Shown here piece by piece: positions 9,271-17,372 of a stretch of 50,074 bases of DNA (the stretch's first letter is position 1; the number at the start of each line of letters is the position of its first letter). Source of the stretch: an uncultured Pelagibacteraceae bacterium. Lineage in GTDB: Bacteria > Pseudomonadota > Alphaproteobacteria > Pelagibacterales > Pelagibacteraceae. The stretch spans positions 1-50,074 of the forward strand of contig CACKFS010000005.1 of the NCBI GenBank assembly GCA_902599575.1, written 5' to 3'. The notes under the pieces were generated by a model. It ran no database searches. It had not been told where the DNA came from and saw nothing but the letters and a program-made list of their open reading frames with translations. The position numbers and the translations under genes are program-made.

Positions 9271-9741
9271 ATGGACTTAAAAGAGCTTTATCAAGAAATA
9301 ATTTTAGATCACGGAAAGAACCCGAGGAATTTAGGTAAATTCGAAAATTTTAATAAAGATGCTGAGGGTTATAATCCTTTATGCGGGGACAAAGTTCACG
9401 TTTATTTAAAATTAAATGAAGATAAAGAAATTGAAGATATATCTTTTGAAGGACATGGCTGTGCAATTTCAATGGCATCAGCATCAATAATGACTGAATT
9501 AATGAAAGATAAAAAAAATCCTGAGGTAAAAGAAATCTTAAATGATTTTTTAGATATGATTAAACAAAGTCCTGAATTAAAATCACAATTAATCAAAGAG
9601 GACGAAAAAACTAAGCTAATGTCACTATCAGGAGTTAAACGATACCCAATGAGAGTAAAGTGTGCTACTATAGCTTGGCATGCATTAGCATCAGCTATGG
9701 ACTATAAAAAAGACGAAGATAATAGTGAGAAATTTATTTAA
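9271..9741 (+). CDS. sufU: SufU/IscU-like sulfur acceptor protein
   Basis: A 156-residue member of the IscU/SufU family, which accepts sulfur from SufS and may hold a zinc ion or a cluster. The three conserved cysteines are in NPLCGDKVH, EGHGCAISMAS and RVKCATIAWHAL. The ~20-residue insertion between the second and third cysteine regions is the mark of SufU rather than housekeeping IscU. It sits 2 nt after sufS and 2 nt before sufT. Confidence 0.92.
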   Translation: MDLKELYQEIILDHGKNPRNLGKFENFNKDAEGYNPLCGDKVHVYLKLNEDKEIEDISFEGHGCAISMASASIMTELMKDKKNPEVKEILNDFLDMIKQSPELKSQLIKEDEKTKLMSLSGVKRYPMRVKCATIAWHALASAMDYKKDEDNSEKFI

Positions 9742-9743
9742 TT

Positions 9744-10043
9744 ATGAAACTTAAAGAAAAAATAATAGGAGAGATCAAAAAAATCTACGATCCTGAAATA
9801 CCAGTTAATATTTATGACCTTGGTTTAATTTACGATGTAAAAGTAGATGAAAAAAATAATGTCGATGTAAAAATGACTCTCACTACCCCTAATTGTCCAG
9901 TAGCAGAAAGTTTACCGATGGAGGTTGAAAACACAGTTAAAGAAGTTAAAGAAGTAAATAAAGTAAATTTAGAGTTGGTATGGGATCCACCCTGGGATAA
10001 ATCAATGATTACAGAGGCAGGAAAATTAGAGTTAAATCTATGA
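9744..10043 (+). CDS. sufT: SufT / MIP18 (DUF59) family Fe-S assembly factor
   Basis: A 99-residue DUF59/MIP18 protein, the family that helps mature Fe-S proteins. The motifs are IYDPEIPVNIYDLGLIYDV at the N-terminus and MTLTTPNCPVAESLP with the conserved cysteine. It is the stand-alone short form. Its position inside the suf operon, with an ATGA overlap to the A-type carrier gene, supports the SufT name. Confidence 0.93.
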   Translation: MKLKEKIIGEIKKIYDPEIPVNIYDLGLIYDVKVDEKNNVDVKMTLTTPNCPVAESLPMEVENTVKEVKEVNKVNLELVWDPPWDKSMITEAGKLELNL

Positions 10044-10369
10044 CACAGGTAATTAAATTAAGTGATAAAGCAGCTGATAGAATAAAAGAAATACTCTCGC
10101 AAAATAAAGATTCATTAGGTGTAAGGATTGGCGTAAAGAGTGGTGGTTGTGCTGGAATGTCTTACATAATGGAATATGCTAAAACACAGCAGCCAAATGA
10201 CGAATTAATAGAAGACAAAGGTGTTAAAGTTTTCATAGACCCAAGTGCAATAATGTATCTTCTTGGAACAGAAATGGATTACAAAGTAGAAGAGTTTTCA
10301 TCTTCATTCGTATTCAATAATCCAAACGAAACTGAACGTTGTGGATGCGGCGAGTCTTTTAAAATATAG
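10040..10369 (+). CDS. sufA: A-type Fe-S carrier (SufA/ErpA-like)
   Basis: A 109-residue HesB/IscA family carrier that receives clusters from SufBCD and passes them to target proteins. All three ligands are present: the first cysteine in VKSGGCAGMSYIMEY and the C-terminal pair in NPNETERCGCGESF. It is the last gene of the suf operon and ends 5 bp from the convergent glnA stop with no visible terminator hairpin. SufA versus ErpA cannot be separated by sequence inspection; the operon context favours SufA. Confidence 0.92.
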   Translation: MTQVIKLSDKAADRIKEILSQNKDSLGVRIGVKSGGCAGMSYIMEYAKTQQPNDELIEDKGVKVFIDPSAIMYLLGTEMDYKVEEFSSSFVFNNPNETERCGCGESFKI

Positions 10370-10374
10370 TTAAA

Positions 10375-11781
10375 TTAACAACTGTAATACATCTCAAATT
10401 CAATTGGATGTGGAGTATGTTCAAAATTATGAACCTCTTCCATCTTCAATGAAATGTACGCATCAATCTGGTCGTCTGTGAAAACTCCACCTTCAGTTAA
10501 GAATTTTCTATCCTTATCTAAACTCTCCATTGCTTCTCTTAAAGAACCACAGACAGTTGGGATTTTACTTACTTCCTCCTCTGATAATGCATAAAGGTCT
10601 TTATCAAAAGATTTACCAGGATTAATTTTATTTTTAATTCCATCTAACCCAGCCATTAACATAGCAGCAAAAGTTAAGTAAGGATTTCCAGCTGCATCAC
10701 CAAATCTGATTTCACATCTTGCAGCTTTTTTACTTAATGTTATTGGTATTCTGCATGAAGCTGATCTATTTCTTGCAGAATAAGCTAATAATACTGGTGC
10801 TTCAAATCCAGGAATTAATCTCTTATAACTATTAGTTGTTGCGTTAGAAAATGCGTTGATTGCTTTAGCGTGTTTTAAAATTCCACCAATATAATTTAAA
10901 GCAAGATCCGATAGTCCAGCATATTTGTCTCCTGAAAATAATGCCTTATCACCTTTCCATATAGATTGGTGTACGTGCATTCCAGAACCATTATCACCTT
11001 TCACTGGTTTAGGCATAAATGTAGCTGTCTTACCAAATGAGTGAGATACCATGTGAACAGCATACTTATAAAGTTGCAAATTATCTGCTTGATCTACAAG
11101 TGTTCCAAAGTACATACCTAATTCGTGTTGGCTTGGTGCTACTTCATGGTGATGTTTTTCAACTTTAATACCCATGTCTTTCATTGCTTTTAAATACTCA
11201 CTTCTCATATCTTGAGCACTATCAACCGGTGGCACTGGGAAATATCCGCCCTTAATACCAGGTCTGTGACCCATGTTTCCATTGTCATAGTCTTTACCTG
11301 TATTGTAAGGACCTTCAGTACTATCTATTTTAAAACCTGTTTCATTCATATCGTTTTTAAACTTAACGTCATCAAATACAAAAAATTCTGCCTCTGGACC
11401 AAAAAATGCTTTATCGCCAATACCTGATTTTTTTAGATATGCTTCAGCTTTTTTTGCTGTTCCTCTTGGATCTCTTTCATAAGGATCTTTTTTAATTGCA
11501 TCTAAAATATCACAAAAAATATTTAGAGTATTATGTGATGTAAAAGGATCTACGATTGCTCTAGATAAATCTGGTTTTAAAATCATGTCAGACTCGTTAA
11601 TTGCTTTCCAACCAGCGATTGATGAACCATCAAAAAATATTCCTTCTTCTAACATATCGCCATCTACTACCTTGGCATCCATTGTTACATGTTGAAGCTT
11701 TCCTCTAGGATCAGTAAATCTTAGATCTACGTATTCTATTTCTTTGTCTTTTATTGTCTTTAATACATTGTTTGCGCTCAT
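10375..11781 (-). CDS. glnA: Type I glutamine synthetase
   Basis: Makes glutamine from glutamate, ammonium and ATP, and is the main ammonium assimilation step. I place the start at the ATG at 11781 ([19 protein letters not shown]), which gives 468 residues as expected for GSI and has GGAG 6-7 nt upstream. The track's extra 42 N-terminal residues have no family match. Landmarks are [11 protein letters not shown] near residue 55, [11 protein letters not shown], the [14 protein letters not shown] catalytic segment near 270, [13 protein letters not shown], and the tyrosine in [10 protein letters not shown] that corresponds to the adenylylated site of enteric GSI. No glnB is adjacent. Confidence 0.96.
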   Translation of the reverse strand: MSANNVLKTIKDKEIEYVDLRFTDPRGKLQHVTMDAKVVDGDMLEEGIFFDGSSIAGWKAINESDMILKPDLSRAIVDPFTSHNTLNIFCDILDAIKKDPYERDPRGTAKKAEAYLKKSGIGDKAFFGPEAEFFVFDDVKFKNDMNETGFKIDSTEGPYNTGKDYDNGNMGHRPGIKGGYFPVPPVDSAQDMRSEYLKAMKDMGIKVEKHHHEVAPSQHELGMYFGTLVDQADNLQLYKYAVHMVSHSFGKTATFMPKPVKGDNGSGMHVHQSIWKGDKALFSGDKYAGLSDLALNYIGGILKHAKAINAFSNATTNSYKRLIPGFEAPVLLAYSARNRSASCRIPITLSKKAARCEIRFGDAAGNPYLTFAAMLMAGLDGIKNKINPGKSFDKDLYALSEEEVSKIPTVCGSLREAMESLDKDRKFLTEGGVFTDDQIDAYISLKMEEVHNFEHTPHPIEFEMYYSC

Positions 11782-11916
11782 AATAATCTCCAAATTTGTT
11801 GGATTAGTATCAAAATTAATTATAATTTGATCCTGAAATAAATTAATATCACCTATGCGGTTTAAGCATGGGTTTAATAAAGTAAATTGCTTTTTTGCAA
11901 CAATCAAAGGTTGAAA

Positions 11917-12399
11917 ATGAGTTCAATATTAACAAATGAGGCAGTGATCAGAGTTCAAAAAGCTCTTAACGAATTTAATGAAAATATTAAAATTATAATT
12001 TTGGAAAGCACTGCAAGAACAGCAAAAGATGCTGCAAATGCACTTAATTGTGAAATTGGGGCAATAGTTAAAAGTTTACTTTTAAAAGCTGATGATGGAT
12101 TTATTTTATGTTTGATACCTGGTGATAAAAAATGCTCGTTAAATAAATTAAAAAAAATTATTTCAAAAAAAGATGTTTGCATGGCTGACGCGGATCAAGT
12201 CAAAGAAAACACAGGTTTTAGTATCGGAGGTGTTTCACCAATTGGACATTTAAAAAAAATTGACGTTTTGGTCGACAAAACATTTGATAGATTTAAAGAT
12301 GTTTTTGCTGCAGCAGGCCATCCAAACAGTATTTTTAAAATAAGTAACTTAGATCTTTTAAAAATTACAAATGGTAAAACTTTGGATATTTCAGAATGA
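11917..12399 (+). CDS. YbaK/EbsC-family aminoacyl-tRNA deacylase
   Basis: A 160-residue trans-editing domain that clears mischarged tRNA (for example Cys- or Ala-tRNA-Pro); the substrate here is unassigned. Family marks are [14 protein letters not shown] near the N-terminus, [11 protein letters not shown] with the conserved lysine, [14 protein letters not shown] near 105, and [12 protein letters not shown]. The start at 11917 is chosen because AAAGG stands 6 nt upstream and the MSSIL start fits family length; the track's ATG at 11887 adds ten non-conserved residues. The stop overlaps the next gene's ATG (ATGA). Confidence 0.88.
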   Translation: MSSILTNEAVIRVQKALNEFNENIKIIILESTARTAKDAANALNCEIGAIVKSLLLKADDGFILCLIPGDKKCSLNKLKKIISKKDVCMADADQVKENTGFSIGGVSPIGHLKKIDVLVDKTFDRFKDVFAAAGHPNSIFKISNLDLLKITNGKTLDISE

Positions 12400-13289
12400 G
12401 ACAGCCCAATTTAATTGACTATTCTTTGCTTGTTTTTTTAGCTGTAATTTGGGCTTCAGCTTTTTTTAATATTAAAATTGCAACAGAGTCTTTTGGACCA
12501 ATAACCATTGCTTTTATTAGAGTTTTTCTAGGCTCAATTCCCTTACTTATTTTATGTAGTATTAAAAATATTAAAATTGAAGCATTTTCAAAAGACTGGC
12601 TTTGGTTTGCATCAATAGGTTTTGTAAATCTTGTGTTACCATTTTTTTTAATTGCTTATGGAGTTAAGCAAGTTCAAAGTAATTTAGCTGCAATATTAAT
12701 GTCAACTTCACCTTTAACTTCCACACTATTGGCTCATGTATTCATAAAAAATGAGAAAATAAATCTCTTAAAAATTATTGGCGTTTCTGTTGGTTTTGCA
12801 GGCATAGTTTATCTATTTTCTGATGATTTTTTAATTAATGAAAACAACATCTTTTCAGCATTTTGTATATTAATGGGGTCTTTAGGCTACGTTATTGGGG
12901 GTATTTTAACTCTAAAAATAAGCAAGAAAAAAAACGAGAATGTTACAGCGTCTATTTTAATTTGGGCTACAATAATTTTACTACCAATATGTGTTATTTT
13001 AGAAAAACCTTGGAATTATAATCCTTCGGTTAACTCGCTTATTTCAATAATTTATTTAGGTTTAATTACAACAGGTTTGGCATGGGTCTTAAGGTTTAAA
13101 GTTTTAAAAGAAAATGGTTTAGTGTTTCAGTCTCAAGTAGCATATTTAATTCCTATTTTTGGAGTTATTTTGGGGTACATTTTTTTAGGAGAAATTATTA
13201 CAGATAAAGTAATTATAGCGTTAGTTGCAATTATCCTTGGAATATATCTTGTAAAAAAATCTACTAAGAGAATTCCAATTAAAGTTTAA
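12396..13289 (+). CDS. EamA/DMT family membrane transporter
   Basis: A 297-residue inner-membrane protein with about ten hydrophobic segments arranged as two EamA repeats. Visible are LLVFLAVIWASAFFNIKIA at the N-terminus, FGPITIAFIRVFLGSIPLL, and the second-repeat VAYLIPIFGVILGYIFLGE. Members export or import small metabolites such as amino acids; the substrate cannot be told here. It overlaps the YbaK gene by 4 nt, and a second, more distant EamA gene follows. Confidence 0.9.
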   Translation: MRQPNLIDYSLLVFLAVIWASAFFNIKIATESFGPITIAFIRVFLGSIPLLILCSIKNIKIEAFSKDWLWFASIGFVNLVLPFFLIAYGVKQVQSNLAAILMSTSPLTSTLLAHVFIKNEKINLLKIIGVSVGFAGIVYLFSDDFLINENNIFSAFCILMGSLGYVIGGILTLKISKKKNENVTASILIWATIILLPICVILEKPWNYNPSVNSLISIIYLGLITTGLAWVLRFKVLKENGLVFQSQVAYLIPIFGVILGYIFLGEIITDKVIIALVAIILGIYLVKKSTKRIPIKV

Positions 13290-13322
13290 TTTTAAATTTG
13301 ATTCAACTTTAGGTTTTTCTGT

Positions 13323-13338
13323 GGTTTCACGTGAAATT
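13323..13338. promoter_or_regulatory. parS-like palindrome (core TTTCACGTGAAA)
   Basis: GGTTTCACGTGAAATT matches 13 of 16 positions of the bacterial chromosomal parS consensus TGTTTCACGTGAAACA, including the entire 12-bp perfect palindrome. It lies in the 65 bp spacer between two EamA genes, about 20 bp before the second start. It could be a ParB/Noc-type site or simply a CACGTG operator for the transporter gene; no parA/parB gene lies in this window. Confidence 0.4.
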
Positions 13339-13354
13339 GATATAACTTGATTAA

Positions 13355-14209
13355 ATGAAAAATAGTTTATCCTTTGCTTTTATCTTTTTGTGGTCATCAG
13401 CTTTTGTTACAACTAAACCTATAGTTGATAACAGTGATCCATTTTCTGCATTAGCTTTTAGATTTCTTATAGTGGCTATTGGTTTTTTGATTTATGCAAA
13501 ATATAAAAAAATTTCACTATTATTAGAGAGAAAAGAATTATCCAATTCAATTTTAAGTGGAGTGTTGTTTCACGGAATTTATTTGGGTGGTGTTTTTTAC
13601 TCAGTCTCCCTCGGTATCCCAACAGGGATAACTGCTCTCATAGTTACAATGCAACCAATACTAACAAACGCATTAGCTGGACCAATTTTAAATGAAAAAG
13701 TTGGCTGGAGACAGTGGGTTGGAGTAATACTTGGATTTACCGGGGCAGCAATCGTTCTAGGTTTTGATTTTGGAGAAAGTTTACCCTCTGTAGGCATCAT
13801 AGCATCATTTATAGCCTTAGCATCTATTACATCTGCAACTTTGTTACAAAAGAAATTTGGGGGAAATGCTCCATTACCAGTAAGCAACATGTATCAAGCT
13901 GCGGGAGGATGCATGTTTCATATTTTAATAGTTATTTTTTTTGCCGATGCATTTATTAATTTTAATAAAACTTTTTTAATAGCAATGAGCCATCAAATAT
14001 TTCTAGTATCCTTTGGTGCCTTTACGATTTTAATGTATTTAATAAAAAATAATTCAGCGAGCAAAACTGTAACAATCTTTTTCCTAATTCCGGCAACAAC
14101 CGCAATTATTGCTTGGATATTTTTGAATGAACAACTCTCTAGTCTGGATATTTTTGGATTTGTGGTCGCATCTTTTGGCGTTTATTTAGCTACTAGAAAA
14201 ACTCGTTAA
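13355..14209 (+). CDS. EamA/DMT family membrane transporter
   Basis: A 284-residue protein with ten predicted membrane segments. It has the EamA start SFAFIFLWSSAFVTTKPIV, then PFSALAFRFLIVAIGFL, VTMQPILTNALAGPILNEKV near residue 110, and a second repeat ending FFLIPATTAIIAWIFLNEQL. It is not a close copy of the upstream EamA protein, so this is a neighbouring family member rather than a recent duplication. It likely moves a small metabolite across the inner membrane. A CACGTG palindrome lies just upstream. Confidence 0.9.
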   Translation: MKNSLSFAFIFLWSSAFVTTKPIVDNSDPFSALAFRFLIVAIGFLIYAKYKKISLLLERKELSNSILSGVLFHGIYLGGVFYSVSLGIPTGITALIVTMQPILTNALAGPILNEKVGWRQWVGVILGFTGAAIVLGFDFGESLPSVGIIASFIALASITSATLLQKKFGGNAPLPVSNMYQAAGGCMFHILIVIFFADAFINFNKTFLIAMSHQIFLVSFGAFTILMYLIKNNSASKTVTIFFLIPATTAIIAWIFLNEQLSSLDIFGFVVASFGVYLATRKTR

Positions 14210-14311
14210 AAACTTAGAAGTTAAGCCTAATATTTCTACAACTCAAAATTGAAAATAAAATTGCTCGTTTACAGAGTGTCCAAAAAGAGTTTTAATTAGA
14301 ATTATATAAAT

Positions 14312-16015
14312 ATGGCTAAGACTAAAAAGAAAGCTATTAAAAAGAGAAGAAAGAAAACGAAAAAGTCGATTAAAAGAAAGAAAAAACTTAAAAGCGGAAC
14401 GACAAGGAAACTTTCTAAATCATCAAAAAAAGCTAAGTCGAAGTCAAAAAAGCGTAAAACAAATGGAGGAAAAATGAGTGCAGAAATGAAATTGTCTTCT
14501 GTTCTGGATACATCTCATTTGAAGGTCAAATTTCCGTTTAAAGCTAAATACGGAAACTACATCAACGGTAAATTTGTAGAGCCTAAATCTGGAAAGTATT
14601 TTGACAATACTTCTCCGATTTCAAATGAAAAAATCTGTGCAGTTGCAAGATCAAATGAAAAAGACGTGGATGCAGCATTAGATGCAGCTCACGCAGCTTT
14701 TCCGTCTTGGGGTAAAACTTCAATTACGGAAAGATCTAACATGTTACTTAAAGTAGCTGATGCGATTGAGAAAAACTTAAACACATTAGCTGTAGCAGAG
14801 TGTTTAGATAATGGTAAGCCAATCAGAGAATGTATGGCTGCAGACCTACCTTTAGTGATTGATCACTGGAGATATTTTGCAGGTGTAATTAGAGCTGAAG
14901 AAGGTTCAATTGCTGAGATTAGCAGCGGTGAATATTCTTACCATATACCTGAGCCACTAGGTGTAGTTGGACAAATTATACCTTGGAACTTCCCTTTACT
15001 AATGGCAACTTGGAAACTTGCTCCAGCATTAGCAGCTGGGAACTGTGTGGTTTTAAAACCTGCAGAGCAAACTCCAGCTTCGATCATGGTATTGATGGAA
15101 CTTATTGGTGATATATTACCTCCAGGTGTAGTTAACATTGTAAGCGGTTTTGGTTTGGAAGCTGGTAAACCTTTAGCATCTTCTAAAAGAATAAGAAAAG
15201 TTGCTTTCACTGGTGAAACAACAACTGGTAGATTGATAATGCAATACGCATCACAAAACTTAATTCCAATTACTTTAGAATTAGGTGGTAAATCTCCTAA
15301 CATTTATTTTGAAGACGTTATGGATAAAGACGATGACTTCTTCGACAAATGTCTAGAAGGTTTTGCGATGTTTACATTAAACCAAGGAGAAGTTTGTACT
15401 TGTCCAAGTAGAGCATTAGTACAAGAGTCTATCTATGATAAGTTCATGGAAAGGGCTGTTGCAAGAACTAAAGCAGTTAAACAAGACAATCCTTTAAAAA
15501 TGGAAACAATGATTGGTGCGCAAGCTTCATTAGAACAAATGGAAAAAATCAAATCTTATCTAGATTTAGGTAAGAAAGAAGGTGCCAAAGTTCTATGTGG
15601 AGGAAATGTTGCTAAAATCAATAGTGGTTTAGAAAAAGGAAACTACATTGAGCCAACTATTTTCGAAGGTAAAAACGACATGAGAATATTCCAAGAAGAA
15701 ATTTTTGGACCTGTTGTTTCTGTAACTAAATTCAAAGACGAGAAAGAAGCATTAGAAATTGCTAATGACACTCTTTATGGTTTAGGTGCAGGAGTATGGA
15801 CTAGAAATGGAAATCGTGCGTTTAGAATGGGTAGAGAAATCCAAGCTGGTAGAGTTTGGACAAACTGCTATCACGCATATCCAGCTCATGCTGCTTTCGG
15901 TGGATACAAACAATCTGGTATCGGAAGAGAAACACATAAAATGATGCTTAACCACTACAGACAAGTGAAGAACTTACACGTGTCTTACAGTGAAAAGAAA
16001 TTAGGCTTCTTTTAA
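14312..16015 (+). CDS. AldB/ExaC-type aldehyde dehydrogenase with Lys-rich N-terminal tail
   Basis: NAD(P)-dependent oxidation of an aldehyde such as acetaldehyde. The core carries [31 protein letters not shown], the general-base segment [12 protein letters not shown], and the catalytic cysteine in [15 protein letters not shown], a form typical of the AldB/ExaC/AcoD subgroup. The DUF779 gene downstream is a usual partner of that subgroup. The unusual part is residues 1-54, which hold 25 Lys and 5 Arg and precede the family-like start MSAEMKLSS at 14474. That internal ATG has GGAGG 4 nt upstream and gives 513 residues, close to the normal ~506, whereas the upstream ATG at 14312 lacks a good ribosome site. 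Either two forms are made or the tailed form dominates. Confidence 0.93.
   Translation: MAKTKKKAIKKRRKKTKKSIKRKKKLKSGTTRKLSKSSKKAKSKSKKRKTNGGKMSAEMKLSSVLDTSHLKVKFPFKAKYGNYINGKFVEPKSGKYFDNTSPISNEKICAVARSNEKDVDAALDAAHAAFPSWGKTSITERSNMLLKVADAIEKNLNTLAVAECLDNGKPIRECMAADLPLVIDHWRYFAGVIRAEEGSIAEISSGEYSYHIPEPLGVVGQIIPWNFPLLMATWKLAPALAAGNCVVLKPAEQTPASIMVLMELIGDILPPGVVNIVSGFGLEAGKPLASSKRIRKVAFTGETTTGRLIMQYASQNLIPITLELGGKSPNIYFEDVMDKDDDFFDKCLEGFAMFTLNQGEVCTCPSRALVQESIYDKFMERAVARTKAVKQDNPLKMETMIGAQASLEQMEKIKSYLDLGKKEGAKVLCGGNVAKINSGLEKGNYIEPTIFEGKNDMRIFQEEIFGPVVSVTKFKDEKEALEIANDTLYGLGAGVWTRNGNRAFRMGREIQAGRVWTNCYHAYPAHAAFGGYKQSGIGRETHKMMLNHYRQVKNLHVSYSEKKLGFF
14465..14476 (+). promoter_or_regulatory. Internal Shine-Dalgarno and alternative start of the AldB-type gene
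   Basis: GGAGGA at 14465-14470 directly precedes the in-frame ATG at 14474 inside the ORF that begins at 14312. This is one of the strongest ribosome sites in the window, and it yields the family-length dehydrogenase without the lysine-rich tail. The GGA GGA bases also encode the Gly-Gly of TNGGKM, so coincidence is possible. Confidence 0.6.
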
Positions 16016-16032
16016 ACAATAATTAATATATA

Positions 16033-16058
16033 ATGGCCCGTGAGGAATCACGGGCCAT
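16033..16058 (+). terminator. Strong hairpin after the AldB-type gene
   Basis: ATGGCCCGTGA-GGAA-TCACGGGCCAT is a perfect 11-bp stem, very GC-rich for this genome, closed by a GNRA-type GGAA tetraloop and followed by ATATTTTAT. It lies 17 nt after the dehydrogenase stop and reads as an intrinsic terminator or transcript-end stabiliser. The ORF track's start for the next gene (ATG at 16033) is the first three bases of this stem, so that start is unlikely. Confidence 0.75.
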
Positions 16059-16065
16059 ATTTTAT

Positions 16066-16416
16066 ATGAAAGTCAAAGCAACAGAATCTGCATTAAAACT
16101 TCTTGAAGATATTAAAGCTCAACATGGCGATGAGCTTTTATTTCATCAATCAGGCGGATGTTGTGATGGCAGTGCTCCAATGTGCTATCCTAGGAAAGAA
16201 TATTTAGTAGGTAATAGCGATGTTAAACTTGGAGAAATTGGTGGTGTTCCTTTTTATATGAATGATGATCAATATGAAAAATGGAAACACACTGATTTAA
16301 CTATTGATGCTGTTCAAGGTATTGGTGGAATGTTTTCTTTGGACAATGGAACAGGTCGAAGATTCCTGACAAAATCAGAAATTTGTTTAGTCGTGGACAA
16401 CGACAAAAAAAATTAA
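16066..16416 (+). CDS. DUF779 family protein
   Basis: A 116-residue protein of the DUF779 family, commonly encoded beside AldB/AcoD-type aldehyde dehydrogenases; its biochemical role is not established. The family hallmark is LLFHQSGGCCDGSAPMCYP near residues 25-45, a cysteine-rich patch that could bind metal or act in redox chemistry, followed by GGVPFYMNDDQYE and GRRFLTKSEICLV. I choose the ATG at 16066 (MKVKATESALK) because the track's ATG at 16033 lies inside a hairpin and its extra eleven residues are encoded by that stem. No clear Shine-Dalgarno is visible, so expression may depend on read-through or reinitiation. Confidence 0.85.
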   Translation: MKVKATESALKLLEDIKAQHGDELLFHQSGGCCDGSAPMCYPRKEYLVGNSDVKLGEIGGVPFYMNDDQYEKWKHTDLTIDAVQGIGGMFSLDNGTGRRFLTKSEICLVVDNDKKN

Positions 16417-16452
16417 TTTAAAATAAATATTTAAGTTGAGCCACTATAAAGC

Positions 16453-16482
16453 TTGACTTGTTACCTTTTTAAAATATGTTAT
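16453..16482 (+). promoter_or_regulatory. Candidate promoter for the DsrE-like gene
   Basis: TTGACT at 16453-16458 is a good -35. With 17-18 bp spacing the -10 (ATGTTA or TGTTAT at 16476-16482) falls within the left arm of the 32-bp palindrome, so the palindrome would act as an operator over the -10 and start site. A further TATAAT at 16495-16500 lies in the right arm but lacks a matching -35. Confidence 0.45.
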
Positions 16483-16507
16483 ATTATAACATGTTATAAT
16501 ATAACAT
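16476..16507. promoter_or_regulatory. Perfect 32-bp palindrome, operator-like
   Basis: ATGTTATATTATAACA followed by TGTTATAATATAACAT is its own exact reverse complement. Each half is itself a near-perfect palindrome of the form TGTTATA-W-TATAACA, so the site looks like two adjacent dimer-binding sites in mirror order, 16 bp apart. It covers the expected -10/start region of the DsrE-like gene at 16531. The regulator is not identifiable; ArsR/MarR/TetR-type repressors use sites of this form. Confidence 0.8.
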
Positions 16508-16530
16508 TTAACAATTAAGGAGTTTATTTT

Positions 16531-16908
16531 ATGAAAATCGCGTACGTTTTCAAAAGTAATATGGCAAGTACTTTTCAATTGGGCACTATGATATTACCTC
16601 AGCTAGAGGATAATTCTCATTTAGTTAATGTCGTTGGAATGTTTTTCTTCGATGACAATATTATGTGTCTTCAAAAAGGTAATCCGGTGGGAGAGCGTTT
16701 AGCAAAGATTGCAAAAGAGAAGAAAATGCTTCTTATGGTTTGTGATCAATGTGCAGTCAGAAGAGAATTAGCAGAAGGTACTTTTGAGCAATGTGGTAGT
16801 GGAGAAGTTAAAGCAAAAGGTCTAGTTGATGGTGTAGTTGCGGGTTGTTTTCCTCAATTATATACTGCTCTTGGTCCTAATCCACCAGACCAAGTAATCA
16901 CACTTTAA
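16531..16908 (+). CDS. DsrE-like small sulfur-relay family protein
   Basis: A 125-residue cytoplasmic protein with the DsrE/DsrF-type fold pattern: an initial beta strand MKIAYVFKSN, an alpha/beta middle with VVGMFFFDDNIMCLQKG, and a cysteine-bearing loop LLMVCDQCAVRRELAEG followed by a further cysteine in EQCGSG. DsrE relatives carry persulfide sulfur on cysteine, but assignment beyond the superfamily is not safe. It has a good ribosome site (AAGGAG). It stands alone between a promoter with a large palindrome and a terminator hairpin, so it is a tightly controlled single-gene unit. Confidence 0.7.
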   Translation: MKIAYVFKSNMASTFQLGTMILPQLEDNSHLVNVVGMFFFDDNIMCLQKGNPVGERLAKIAKEKKMLLMVCDQCAVRRELAEGTFEQCGSGEVKAKGLVDGVVAGCFPQLYTALGPNPPDQVITL

Positions 16909-16922
16909 ATTAAGTCAGGGTT

Positions 16923-16955
16923 TTTAATCCTCTGTCCGCACAACAGAGGATTAAA
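16923..16955. terminator. Bidirectional hairpin between DsrE-like and GYD genes
   Basis: TTTAATCCTCTGT and ACAGAGGATTAAA form a perfect 13-bp stem with a 7-nt loop (CCGCACA), flanked by T-rich and A-rich tracts. It lies in the 54-bp space between convergent genes and can serve as a terminator for both. Confidence 0.8.
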
Positions 16956-16962
16956 TAAAAGT

Positions 16963-17286
16963 TTAGCCCGCAGGTTTATAAACTGAAGCTACTTTTCCTG
17001 CCATCTCTGCAGCTGACTTAATGTCAATTGCCTCGCAAATAGTCATGTTGCTTATAGATCCACTAGCTTCTACAGCAAGTTTAATTGCTGCAACATTTGT
17101 AAAACTATCAGCCTCTACTACTGCTACGAAATCAACAGGACCTCTGACAATATCAAATGAGTGAACTTTTCCACCCATTGCTTGTGAAATTGCTTCAACT
17201 GCTTTTCCTCTATCTTGTCCGGGATCTTTAACAAATCCTTGGAAAGCTTGTGCTGAGTAATTTCCCATAACGTAAAATTTAGCCAT
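16963..17286 (-). CDS. GYD domain protein
   Basis: A 107-residue protein of the GYD family (ferredoxin-like dimeric alpha/beta fold) with no established function. The start MAKFYVMGNYSAQAFQGF and the GYD-like core GPVDFVAVVEADSFTNVAAIKLAVEASG are visible. A strong Shine-Dalgarno (GGAGGAAT before ATG) and a TATAAT about 35 bp upstream on the minus strand suggest good expression. It is divergent from the second aldehyde dehydrogenase and convergent with the DsrE-like gene. Confidence 0.8.
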   Translation of the reverse strand: MAKFYVMGNYSAQAFQGFVKDPGQDRGKAVEAISQAMGGKVHSFDIVRGPVDFVAVVEADSFTNVAAIKLAVEASGSISNMTICEAIDIKSAAEMAGKVASVYKPAG

Positions 17287-17372
17287 ATTCCTCCTTTTTA
17301 ATAAACATTATAATACGAATACGGAATTCTTTTTCATATGATTTATTTGCACACTAGACACTTTAAAAGGTA

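Noticed and set aside
11782-11907. N-terminal extension of glnA in the ORF track
   Set aside because: The 42 extra residues are not GS-like, while the ATG at 11781 has a good Shine-Dalgarno and gives the family length. The stretch is a divergent promoter region; an imperfect ATCAAA...TTTGAT repeat is present but too weak to call.
13565-13580. TGTTTCACG half-site of parS inside the second EamA gene
   Set aside because: Only the left half matches; the right half is GAATTTA, and the bases are explained by the coding sequence (LFHGIYLG).
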